Part shown: positions 41,982-49,475 of the stretch, in pieces | Position numbering within the stretch: position 1 is the first letter of the stretch | Layout of the letters: each line of letters begins with the position of its first letter | Assembly: GCF_024172165.1 (NCBI RefSeq) | Contig: NZ_JAMZEB010000002.1 | Span: 10,204,501-10,268,500 of the forward strand | Length of the DNA: 64,000 nt | From: Nonomuraea thailandensis | Lineage (GTDB): Bacteria; Actinomycetota; Actinomycetes; Streptosporangiales; Streptosporangiaceae | Direction: 5' to 3' | Notes under the pieces: generated by a model | Told to the model about the DNA's origin: nothing | What the model saw: the letters and a program-made list of their open reading frames with translations, nothing else | Databases searched by the model: none | Program-made: the position numbers and the translations under genes

Positions 41982-42677
41982 TCAGGCATGCGCGAGGGCG
42001 TCCGCCAGTTCTTTCATGCTTGTGACGATGAGATCCGCCCCTGTCTCATCAAGCCGCCTGGCTTTTCCTGGCTTGTTGGCGTAGCCGACAGCGAGCACCC
42101 CAGCGAGCTTGGACGCCTCAACGTCGGTTACCGAATCTCCTACCAACAGGGCGGACGAGGGGTGCGCACCGATGTGAGTAAGCGCCTGAACGAGCAGGTG
42201 AGGATTCGGCTTCATGAGTGCGGGGTTGGCCTCCACCCGCGCGGAGATGTGCTCCACCAGACTGCTGAGCCTTTGGCGATCCAGGAAGGCCGACACTGCG
42301 GCCACGGAGTTGTTGCTCACTATGGCGACAGGCACTTCTTTGTCGCGTGCCCGTTCCAGCAGGTCAGTTGCACCAGTGGTAGATCTCGCTGTCTCGGCCG
42401 CCTTTACTTCCAACTCGGTGAGCGTCCGGAGTGCGAGCTGGTTCAGATCGCCGCTCAAAGAGGCGCTGAGTCGGAACAGCTCTAGGGGATCGTCCGTGGT
42501 GTGCGCCTCCGGCGGGAGCTGCGCGCCTGCCTCTTCCAGGACGGCGCGGAGACTGTCCGCCACAGTTGGTGCCGGCAGTCCAGCGAAGATGTCGCAGATC
42601 GGCCCGTCGAAGTCCAGCAGGAGGCACCGTGTCTGGCTCATGACGGCCCGGACGGCTTCCGTCCCCGACCGTGCCAT
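41982..42677 (-). CDS. HAD superfamily phosphatase of the AICE
   Basis: A 231-residue haloacid-dehalogenase-like hydrolase: motif I LLLDFDGPICD (nucleophile Asp and DxD), motif II VAIVSNNS, motif III KPNPHLL and motif IV VGDSVTDVEAS are all present, as in phosphoglycolate phosphatase-like enzymes. The ATG overlaps the GntR stop (ATGA). GntR-HAD pairs recur in actinomycete mobile elements; the small-molecule substrate may serve as the regulator's signal, which is inference. Confidence 0.88.
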   Translation of the reverse strand: MARSGTEAVRAVMSQTRCLLLDFDGPICDIFAGLPAPTVADSLRAVLEEAGAQLPPEAHTTDDPLELFRLSASLSGDLNQLALRTLTELEVKAAETARSTTGATDLLERARDKEVPVAIVSNNSVAAVSAFLDRQRLSSLVEHISARVEANPALMKPNPHLLVQALTHIGAHPSSALLVGDSVTDVEASKLAGVLAVGYANKPGKARRLDETGADLIVTSMKELADALAHA

Positions 42678-43516
42678 CAGGACACCTCGCGAGCGACCGA
42701 GTTCCACACCGCGTCGAACCATGCGGACGACTGCTGTACGTACTGACACGAGGTCGAATCGGGACCATCGCTCAGTGCGAAGTGGAACAGCTCGGTGTCC
42801 TTGCCCATCAGGTCGAACATCGTGACGGGCTCGCCGCCCAACGCCACGGTGTGCTCCGCCACGGCGTAGTAGCCGAAGAACGCCTCTTCGCCGTTGATCA
42901 CATACATCTTGAAGCGTGGCGGCTCGCCGCTGATCCGGACTTCGGCGGACGCGTGCGCTACTAGGCCGAGATCCCTCAGCTCGTGTACCGAGTCCACGAT
43001 GGCCTGGGCGTGCCGAGAGATGATCTTTTCGGCGCGTTGCCTGAACAGCGGCTCATCCTGCCCGTTGTCCACCCGGCAGGGGAGAGACCAGGGTCGGTTG
43101 GTGTCCGGCAGCAGGAGCCGGATGGAGATGCGCTCCGGGGTCAGGCGACCCGCCCGGATGTTGTCGAGCGCTTCCATGACCGCGCCGTGCAGTGTCTCGC
43201 CGGAGAAGCCGGCGAAGTCGATCGAGACCTCTGATCGCTTGAACGCCTCCTCGATGTGAGGACGCAGGCCGACAGGGCGGGCGGTCTTCTCGCGGACGAA
43301 CACGCCGCTTCCCTGGCGGGAAACGATCAGGCCGTCGTCCCGAAGGAGGCGGATGGCCTGCTGGATGGTCTGGCGCGCCACGCCGAAGGTTTTGGCGAGT
43401 TCCGGCCCCGAGGGGAGCTTCTCCCCAGGCGCGAACTTCCGGGTGAGTATGGCCGCTCTGAGCTGCGCGGCGACCTGCTGAAAGGGCGGACGAGGGTCGT
43501 CCGGATCGAGTCTCAT
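42677..43516 (-). CDS. GntR family regulator of the AICE
   Basis: A 279-residue regulator with N-terminal winged helix (PSGPELAKTFGVARQTIQQA, wing RQGSGVFVRE) and a C-terminal domain of about 190 residues. That domain is only loosely like UTRA and includes IRAGRLTPERISIRLLLPDT and HTVALGGEPVTMFDLMG. In AICEs GntR proteins such as KorSA repress excision or transfer genes. Four CTAGC-type repeats lie in its upstream region. Start ATG 43516. Confidence 0.87.
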   Translation of the reverse strand: MRLDPDDPRPPFQQVAAQLRAAILTRKFAPGEKLPSGPELAKTFGVARQTIQQAIRLLRDDGLIVSRQGSGVFVREKTARPVGLRPHIEEAFKRSEVSIDFAGFSGETLHGAVMEALDNIRAGRLTPERISIRLLLPDTNRPWSLPCRVDNGQDEPLFRQRAEKIISRHAQAIVDSVHELRDLGLVAHASAEVRISGEPPRFKMYVINGEEAFFGYYAVAEHTVALGGEPVTMFDLMGKDTELFHFALSDGPDSTSCQYVQQSSAWFDAVWNSVAREVS

Positions 43517-43548
43517 GCCCCGATCGTAGCCCTACCTGAACAACATTA

Positions 43549-43674
43549 CTAGCCAAGTTGGCCAAGACTCTTGACATGACTAGCCAGGCCGCTCAACATG
43601 AAGCTTGTACAACCTGCCTAGCCAACCTGGTCAGGCAGGAAGTGCAGCGGATGACTTGGCGGCCTAGCTGGCCA
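43549..43674. promoter_or_regulatory. CTAGCCA repeats upstream of gntR and whiB
   Basis: CTAGCCA occurs at 43549, 43580 and 43618, and its relative CTAGCTGGCCA at 43664. The first and third extend into imperfect palindromes (GCCAAGTTGGC at 43552-43562, CTAGCCAACCTGG at 43618-43630). The stretch separates the divergent gntR gene and the whiB-traB-int run and has unusually many CTAG tetramers for this GC-rich DNA. It is the likely operator region of the GntR protein. Confidence 0.6.
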
Positions 43675-43881
43675 AATCGTCCGCCGCTCAGCCGGAAGAC
43701 CTGGGAAGGCGCCAACTTCAGCGCACGCCGACGGGCTGAGCACTCGCCGCTTCGAGAACTGAATCCGGGCTATCGCCTCCCACCGAAAAGGCGGTCACCA
43801 CCAATCACGATCGACGCCGGGACGGCCCCATCCGCCAAGACACCAGCCGCCCCGGCCCTCCTCAAGAGAGGTGTTCTCATC

Positions 43882-44190
43882 ATGCTCCACGACGTGCAGT
43901 GGTCCGGGGACGCGGGCGCGAACGCGCCCACCCTGACCGCCCTGCTCGACGCCGTCCTGGCCGCCGGTCCCGCCTGCGGCCCCGACACCGCTCACCTGTT
44001 CACCAGCACCGACGGAGAGACCTCCGAGCGGCGGCAGGAGCGTGAACAGCGAGCCATAGCCATCTGCCGTGACTGCCCGGCTCTCGGGGCCTGCGTGATG
44101 TACGCGCTGGCGCTCGATCCCGGTGAGGGCGTCTGGGCGGGCCTCAACCTGGACGACCAGCACCTCATCGACGATTCGGCGGTGGCGTGA
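43882..44190 (+). CDS. WhiB-like iron-sulfur regulator of the AICE
   Basis: A 102-residue Wbl protein. The four cluster cysteines are in GPAC and CRDC...GAC (C, CxxC, C order), followed by the turn GVWAG that replaces the usual GVWGG. The basic tail after the turn is missing; the C-terminus is acidic (DDQHLIDDSAVA), so DNA contacts may differ from chromosomal Wbl proteins and it may act only through sigma factor binding. ATG 43882 behind AGAGAGG. It opens the long plus-strand operon. Confidence 0.88.
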   Translation: MLHDVQWSGDAGANAPTLTALLDAVLAAGPACGPDTAHLFTSTDGETSERRQEREQRAIAICRDCPALGACVMYALALDPGEGVWAGLNLDDQHLIDDSAVA

Positions 44191-44366
44191 TGACTCGCTT
44201 CCGCTGCCTCGACTGCGGCCAGCGCTCCGACAGCATCATCGGCTGCCGCCGCTGCGGCACCGTCACCGGCCGCCGCACCCAGCTCTGCCCCGCCCACGGC
44301 GCGGGCCGCGCCCCGGGATGCCGAGCCTGCCGAGCCAACTTCCGCTTCCGATGCGAGGAGCGCTGA
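44190..44366 (+). CDS. Small zinc-ribbon protein (58 aa)
   Basis: A short, basic protein with four cysteine pairs or singles: CLDC, CRRC, CPAH and CRAC, ending FRFRCEER. The spacing suggests two zinc sites. It is coupled to both neighbours: its ATG overlaps the whiB stop (TGATG) and its stop overlaps the next ATG. Too short for most gene callers; the double coupling supports translation. Function unknown. Confidence 0.68.
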   Translation: MTRFRCLDCGQRSDSIIGCRRCGTVTGRRTQLCPAHGAGRAPGCRACRANFRFRCEER

Positions 44367-44767
44367 TGTCCCGAGTCCGCGCGGCCTTCTGGGATCCGAC
44401 CGGTAGCCGCTACAGCCTTCCCACCTACCCGTGGCGGATGGCCCCGCCGCATCTGCTGACCTTGCGCCAGCTCACCGCCGAAGGGCTGCGGCCCGGCGGT
44501 CAGGGAGTCCAAGCGCAGATTCTCTGGCGCTCCCGCCGGCACGGCGCACGCGGCGTGCGTGCCGCCTACCTCTACGACATCCGGTTCGCGCTGCCCAAGC
44601 GCCCCATGACCCCGGCCAAGTGGGCTGCCCTGGCCAAGGCCAACGCTGCCCGCCGTCGCTGCCCGAACTGCGGCCGCGACGCCGGGTTCGTCATCTCTCG
44701 CTACGCCGACACCTGCACCACCTGCTACTACCAGCCCGCCAGCGTGCGGACGGAGGAAGCCGCATGA
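44366..44767 (+). CDS. RRQRL motif-type zinc-binding protein
   Basis: A 133-residue protein of the family that databases call RRQRL motif-containing zinc-binding proteins, restricted to actinomycete plasmids and AICEs. Recognisable blocks are WDPTGSRYSLPTYPWRMAPP, TLRQLTAEGLRPGGQ, LYDIRFALPKRPMTPAKWAAL and the zinc ribbon CPNCG...CTTC. Here the eponymous motif reads TLRQL. It lies, as usual, upstream of DUF2637 and traB. Function unknown, probably linked to transfer or replication. Confidence 0.85.
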   Translation: MSRVRAAFWDPTGSRYSLPTYPWRMAPPHLLTLRQLTAEGLRPGGQGVQAQILWRSRRHGARGVRAAYLYDIRFALPKRPMTPAKWAALAKANAARRRCPNCGRDAGFVISRYADTCTTCYYQPASVRTEEAA

Positions 44768-45699
44768 GCCACATCGCCAACCCTGACCCGCCTTCCGAGC
44801 CGACGCCGGAGGAGATGGCCAGCGCCCTGGCCGACCTCGAACAACTCGCCAACCAGAACTCCGCCATCACCGTGCCGTCCCGGCCGGTGGCGAGTGGAGA
44901 GACCAAGCGCGTTCGCAAACTGCGTGCTGAGGTGGCCGAGGCACATCTGCTGGCCGACCTCCAGGACGACGACGCCCCGCTGCTGCTGGACACGCCCAAG
45001 GTGCGCAAGCGTCGCAAGGCCGCCCAGGAAGCCGCTCGGCTGCACAAGTTGGCCCAAGACCCCGAGATGCGAGCCTGGCAGGCCGCACGGATGCGCCGCC
45101 TGCTGGTCACCGCCGCTCTCGTCTCGCTCACCCTGGCGCTGGCCTGGTCCACCGCCGGTGTGCAGCACTTCGCCGCCGACGGCGCACCTGCCTGGTCTCC
45201 GGCCTGGGTCTTCGCTTGGCTGGTCGAACCGTTCCTGTCCCTGGCCCTGCTGGTCGTGGTCGGCGCCCGCGCCTACCTCGGCACCCGAGGCCAACCGCTC
45301 GACGACGCCAAGCTCGTACGGATCGAGTGGCTGTTCCTGGCCCTCACACTCGCCATGAACGCCTGGCCGTACCTGCCGTTCGTGGCCGCCGACTTCTCCC
45401 TGTCCCGGCTGGTTCTGCACGTCCTGGGACCGATCGTGGCGGTGGCCATCGTCACCGCACTGCCGATCGTCCTGGCCGCGTTCGCTGGCCTCGATCACGG
45501 GCCTACCGGTACCCCTACCACCCCGTCGTACAGGGCAAATGCGGCCACAGTCGACAAACTCACCGCTCGCGCCCGCGACCTGATCGGGACCGGTCAGCTC
45601 TCCATCGACTCCGGAGCGGACAAGTTCCGCCGCGCCCTCGGGTGCGGCATGGACGCCGCCCGTGCCGTCCGCGACACCCTGCGCGGCAACCCTGCCTGA
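44764..45699 (+). CDS. DUF2637 membrane protein (spread-type)
   Basis: A 311-residue protein: an acidic/Lys-rich cytoplasmic N-terminus of about 110 residues, four hydrophobic segments (around 115-135, 150-172, 185-205, 212-240) corresponding to DUF2637, and a cytoplasmic C-terminus. DUF2637 proteins accompany traB in actinomycete conjugative plasmids and probably help DNA spread between mycelial compartments, as Spd proteins do. ATG 44764 overlaps the upstream stop. Confidence 0.82.
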   Translation: MSHIANPDPPSEPTPEEMASALADLEQLANQNSAITVPSRPVASGETKRVRKLRAEVAEAHLLADLQDDDAPLLLDTPKVRKRRKAAQEAARLHKLAQDPEMRAWQAARMRRLLVTAALVSLTLALAWSTAGVQHFAADGAPAWSPAWVFAWLVEPFLSLALLVVVGARAYLGTRGQPLDDAKLVRIEWLFLALTLAMNAWPYLPFVAADFSLSRLVLHVLGPIVAVAIVTALPIVLAAFAGLDHGPTGTPTTPSYRANAATVDKLTARARDLIGTGQLSIDSGADKFRRALGCGMDAARAVRDTLRGNPA

Positions 45700-45711
45700 A
45701 AGGAGGCCTCC

Positions 45712-45930
45712 ATGCTGACCATCGCCGTCATCGCCACGGCCATCTGTGCGGCCATCCCGGTGGCCATCTTCATCCGCATGGTGGTGACCCGCCCGCGCGT
45801 CCGGGCTGAGATCCACGTGGCCTTCCAGAACCGTCCGACCAGCACACAGGGCGCGACCTCATCCGCCAAGACTCCGGTCGCGCCCTGCAACCCCGCCCGC
45901 TACTACGCACACGAGGTGGTCTCATCATGA
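45712..45930 (+). CDS. Small membrane protein upstream of traB (72 aa)
   Basis: One N-terminal membrane segment (LTIAVIATAICAAIPVAIFI) and a polar tail rich in Thr, Ser and Pro. ATG 45712 follows AAGGAGG. The stop overlaps the traB start (ATGA), so it is co-produced with the translocase and may assist its membrane placement. Family not recognised. Confidence 0.75.
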   Translation: MLTIAVIATAICAAIPVAIFIRMVVTRPRVRAEIHVAFQNRPTSTQGATSSAKTPVAPCNPARYYAHEVVSS

Positions 45931-48167
45931 CCCAGAACCCGCACGAACCGGAAAACCGGTCCGACGACGGACCTCTGACCGGTCTGAACGGTTTCCAGTT
46001 CGCCGACCGGTCCCCGACCGCGACGGTCGAGACCGCCGAGACCGGCGGTCAGGTGGTGCCGTTGGACAGCCGCCGCAGAGCCCGCACGCCGGACGAGGAC
46101 ACCGAGGAAGACGAGTCCTTCGACCACGAGACGGTCACCATCGAGGCAGAGACCCTGGGCGGCCCCGTGGACCCGCCCGAGGACGACGCCGCGCCGTACA
46201 CCACGCGGACGGTCCAACGCCGGGAACCCATCATTCCCGCCACGCTGCGCACCTGGCGCGGCATCCGCACGATGCTCGCCTGGCAGGCCAAGGATGCCGG
46301 GTACGTCATCAGCTACCACGCGGTTCGCACACCGAAGTACGCGGCGAAGGCGCTCTGGTACGCCGTGCCCGGCCTGTTCGGCACTCTCGGCCGCCTGCTG
46401 CACTGGGCCACGGCCGAAGAGGGCAACTGGGCACTGCGCCAGTACGCCGCCGACCGCAACGACCCGGAGACCTGGCTCAAGCTGGACAAGCAGCGCCAGC
46501 GCCAGTCCCGCTGGCGCTGGTGGATCCTGATCGCTCTCGCCGTGACGGTGCTGATCGGTCTGCTGGTCTTCCTACTCGCTGACATTCCGACGTGGGCGCG
46601 TCTGCTGGCCGTGGCCGTAGCGGTGCCTGTGCTGGCCCGCGCGGGCAGGCCCACGGACAAGCCGATCACTGACCGCGTCTCGACCGGTCCGCGCTACCGC
46701 AAGCTCACCGCCGAGCTCGTGCGTCGCGCGCTGCTGTCCTGCGGCATCTCCGGCATCAACCAGGCCGTGAGCAGGGACCCGAACGCCATCAGCTTCCCGA
46801 CCGAGATCCACCGCGACGGCCCCGGCCACCTCGCGGTCGTGGACCTGCCGTTCGGCGTGGAGGCCGCCGACGTCGTAGCCCGGCGCGGCCGGTTGGCCTC
46901 CGGCATGCGTCTGCCGCTGGATCAGGTCTGGCCCGAGCCTGGTGACGGCCACCCCGGACGGTTGGCTCTGTGGGTCGGTTACGAACCCGCCTCCCAGATG
47001 AAGCAGCCCGCCTGGCCCCTGCTCAGGGACGGCAAGGTGGACGTCTTCAAGCCCTTCCCGTTCGCCACCACGCCTCGCATGGACACGGTCAACGCATCGC
47101 TGATGTTCCGTAACTGGCTGGTCGGTGGCCAGCCGGGCTCCGGCAAGACCTTCGCCCTGCGCCTGGCGGTCCTGGCCGCCTGCCTCGACCCGCGCGCCGA
47201 GTTGCGCATCTACGAGCTGAAGGGCGTGGGGGACTTCAAGGTCCTGGAGCCGCTGTGCACCGAGTACGGCAACGGCTTCGACGACGAGACGATCGCCCGC
47301 TGCGCCGGAATGATCCGCTGGCTCTACAAGGAGTGCGAGCGCCGCTCCAAGCGCATCGCGCACTACGCCCAGCTCGGCAAGGCCCCGGAGAACAAGGTCA
47401 CTCCTGAGCTGGCCAGCCTCAAGGACTCCGGCCTGCACCCGCTGATCGTCGCCATCGACGAGATCCAGGAGCTGTTCCTGCACGGCAAGTTCGGCAAGGA
47501 AGCCGGAGAGATCCTGGAGAAGGTCATCAAGCTGGGCCGCGCCCTGGGCGTGATCCTGCTGATCGGCACCCAGATCCCGGACAAGGACAGCCTCCCGACC
47601 GGGATCACCCGCAACGTCAACACCCGCTACTGCATGTCGGTGGCCGACCAGGTCGCCAACGACATGATCCTCGGCACGTCGATGTACAAGAACGGCTACC
47701 GAGCCACCATCTTCCAACCGGTCGTCGAAGCCGGGTGGGGCATCCTGTCCGGCCTCGGCAAGCCCGCCGCCCGCCGCTCGTTCGAGGTGGACACCGACAA
47801 GGCCAAGCAGGTCGTGGCCCGCGCCATGCAGCTCCGTGGGATGGCCGGCACCTTGCCCGAGGAAGGCACCCAGACCCGCGAGGACGCGCCCGCGTACGAC
47901 CTGCTGGCCGACCTGGCGAAGGTCTGGCCTGCGGGGGAGAGCGGCGCCTGGAACGAGACCCTGTGCGGCTACCTGAGCGAGCTGCGGCCTGAGGTCTACA
48001 CCGGATGGGCATCCGAGCAGCTCACGACCGCGCTCAAGCCGCACGGCGTGACGGTCGTCAGCATCGGCCGCCGCATCGACGGCAAGCCCGTCACCCGACG
48101 TGGCATCCGCTTCGACGACCTGGCCGACGCCATCGCGGAGCGTAACCGCCGAAACGGCTCTGGCTGA
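45927..48167 (+). CDS. TraB-type FtsK/SpoIIIE DNA translocase
   Basis: Conjugative motor of AICEs, a 746-residue hexameric ATPase that would pump double-stranded DNA between hyphae. After a polar N-terminus come two membrane segments (about 195-235). The motor has Walker A GGQPGSGKT (K407) and Walker B VAIDEIQELF (D511/E512), then GTQIPDKDSLPTGITRN. The C-terminal 130 residues should include the winged-helix DNA-recognition domain (RRGIRFDDLADAIAERN at the end). An immediate downstream palindrome cluster may be its recognition or a regulatory site. Confidence 0.92.
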   Translation: MTQNPHEPENRSDDGPLTGLNGFQFADRSPTATVETAETGGQVVPLDSRRRARTPDEDTEEDESFDHETVTIEAETLGGPVDPPEDDAAPYTTRTVQRREPIIPATLRTWRGIRTMLAWQAKDAGYVISYHAVRTPKYAAKALWYAVPGLFGTLGRLLHWATAEEGNWALRQYAADRNDPETWLKLDKQRQRQSRWRWWILIALAVTVLIGLLVFLLADIPTWARLLAVAVAVPVLARAGRPTDKPITDRVSTGPRYRKLTAELVRRALLSCGISGINQAVSRDPNAISFPTEIHRDGPGHLAVVDLPFGVEAADVVARRGRLASGMRLPLDQVWPEPGDGHPGRLALWVGYEPASQMKQPAWPLLRDGKVDVFKPFPFATTPRMDTVNASLMFRNWLVGGQPGSGKTFALRLAVLAACLDPRAELRIYELKGVGDFKVLEPLCTEYGNGFDDETIARCAGMIRWLYKECERRSKRIAHYAQLGKAPENKVTPELASLKDSGLHPLIVAIDEIQELFLHGKFGKEAGEILEKVIKLGRALGVILLIGTQIPDKDSLPTGITRNVNTRYCMSVADQVANDMILGTSMYKNGYRATIFQPVVEAGWGILSGLGKPAARRSFEVDTDKAKQVVARAMQLRGMAGTLPEEGTQTREDAPAYDLLADLAKVWPAGESGAWNETLCGYLSELRPEVYTGWASEQLTTALKPHGVTVVSIGRRIDGKPVTRRGIRFDDLADAIAERNRRNGSG

Positions 48168-48176
48168 CCGTCCGGA

Positions 48177-48270
48177 GGGTGCTAGCGCTAGCGGCTGACC
48201 CTGCTATCGCTAGCACCCCCGCTAGCAGCCAAAAACAATGCCTGGCCAGGGCGTTAGCACGCTAGCGCCC
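48177..48270. repeat. GCTAGC palindrome cluster downstream of traB
   Basis: Within 94 bp there are five exact GCTAGC hexamers (48181, 48187, 48209, 48221, 48261). GGGTGCTAGCG (48177-48187) is repeated inverted at 48208-48218. GGGCGTTAGC (48249-48258) pairs with GCTAGCGCCC (48261-48270) with one mismatch. No gene covers it. It could be a terminator pair, an operator, or the cis-acting transfer locus. Confidence 0.75.
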
Positions 48271-48309
48271 TGGGCTGACGACACCCAGAAACAGGCCTCG
48301 GAGGCTGTC

Positions 48310-48561
48310 TTGGACCCCGTCACCCTGCTCGCTATCACGACCACCACGATCGCTCTGATCGTCGCTTTCCGTTACGGCATCGCCTGCTGGATTCGCCCGT
48401 TCGGCACCTGCCGAAAGTGCGAGGGCAGGCGCCACCTGCCCAACCGCATCGGTCGCGGCACCCATGAGTGTCGCCGCTGTAAGGGCACCGGCCTGCGGCT
48501 CCGCTGGGGACGCCACCTCTTCAACTTCGTCCGCCGCCTCCACAGCGACGGCACCCGATGA
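48310..48561 (+). CDS. Small membrane protein with CxxCxG zinc motifs (83 aa)
   Basis: One hydrophobic segment (LLAITTTTIALIVAFRYGIA) followed by a DnaJ-like zinc unit, CRKCEG and CRRCKGTG, and a basic end. I place the start at TTG 48310 because GGAGG (48300-48304) is ideally spaced; the frame is open further upstream into the palindrome cluster. It overlaps the primase gene by four bases. Such proteins occur between traB and rep genes in actinomycete elements. Confidence 0.72.
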   Translation: MDPVTLLAITTTTIALIVAFRYGIACWIRPFGTCRKCEGRRHLPNRIGRGTHECRRCKGTGLRLRWGRHLFNFVRRLHSDGTR

Positions 48562-49475
48562 CCGGCCACGACCAGGAGACCGTCATGACCGTTGACCCGA
48601 TCCGTTACGCCCTGGCCGCCACTGCTCGCGGCTGGTACGTCTTCCCACTCGCTCCGGGTGGCAAGGAACCGCCCCGCGGGTTCACCCGCTGGGAGGAGCG
48701 CGCCACCGTTCAGCCCGACATCATTCGCGCCACTTGGCGCAAGCCGTACAACGTGGGCGTGGCCTGCGGCCCGTCCGGACTCGTGGTCATCGACCTCGAC
48801 CGACCGAAGCCCGGCCACACTCCACCGCCGGAATTGGAGCGTTCCGGAATCCGTGACGGTGCCGACGTGTTCGCGGCCCTGTGCGCCGACCACGGCCAGG
48901 AACTGCCCCTGGAGACCTTCCAGGTACGCACCCGGCGCGGCGGCCTGCATCTGTACTACAGCGCTCCTGTCGACATGACCCTGACCAACACCCAAGGCGC
49001 GCTCGGCTGGCTCATCGACACACGCGCCGTGGGCGGCTACGTCGTCGGCCCCGGCAGCCGCGTCCGAGCCAGCGACAGCGACGGCGACGGCTCATACAAG
49101 GTGCTGCACGCTCCGCCCGTCGCGCCGCTGCCGTCCTGGCTGGCAGAGCTGCTGCGGCCCAAGCCGCTGCCCGCACAGGCACCCGTCTCCATCGCTCTGG
49201 CCGCCGACCGGCACGGGTCCTACCTGAGGGCAGCGATCAGAGGCGAGCTGGAACGAGTGACCAGCTCACCACCGCACGGCCACAATATCGCGCTCTATCG
49301 CGCGTCCGTCGCCCTCGGGCAACTGGTGGCCGGTGGCGAGCTGTCCGAAGCCGACGTCACAAGCTGGCTGATCAACGCTGCCCAGCAGGTAGGCCAGCCC
49401 TTCGGCGAGGCCACACGCACCATCGCCAGCGGACTACGGGCAGGCGCGCGCCGCCCGCGAACGGTGGCCGCATGA
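48558..49475 (+). CDS. Bifunctional DNA primase/polymerase (Prim-Pol)
   Basis: A 305-residue archaeo-eukaryotic-type primase/polymerase of plasmid and AICE replication. Visible are YALAATARGWYVFPL, the P(G)KEPPRGF strand, VVIDLD with the catalytic acidic pair, RRGGLHLYY with the conserved His, and DTRAVGGYVVGPGS. It would prime or copy the element's excised circle together with the downstream ATPase. ATGA overlap with the gene before; its stop overlaps the repA start. Confidence 0.92.
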   Translation: MTGHDQETVMTVDPIRYALAATARGWYVFPLAPGGKEPPRGFTRWEERATVQPDIIRATWRKPYNVGVACGPSGLVVIDLDRPKPGHTPPPELERSGIRDGADVFAALCADHGQELPLETFQVRTRRGGLHLYYSAPVDMTLTNTQGALGWLIDTRAVGGYVVGPGSRVRASDSDGDGSYKVLHAPPVAPLPSWLAELLRPKPLPAQAPVSIALAADRHGSYLRAAIRGELERVTSSPPHGHNIALYRASVALGQLVAGGELSEADVTSWLINAAQQVGQPFGEATRTIASGLRAGARRPRTVAA

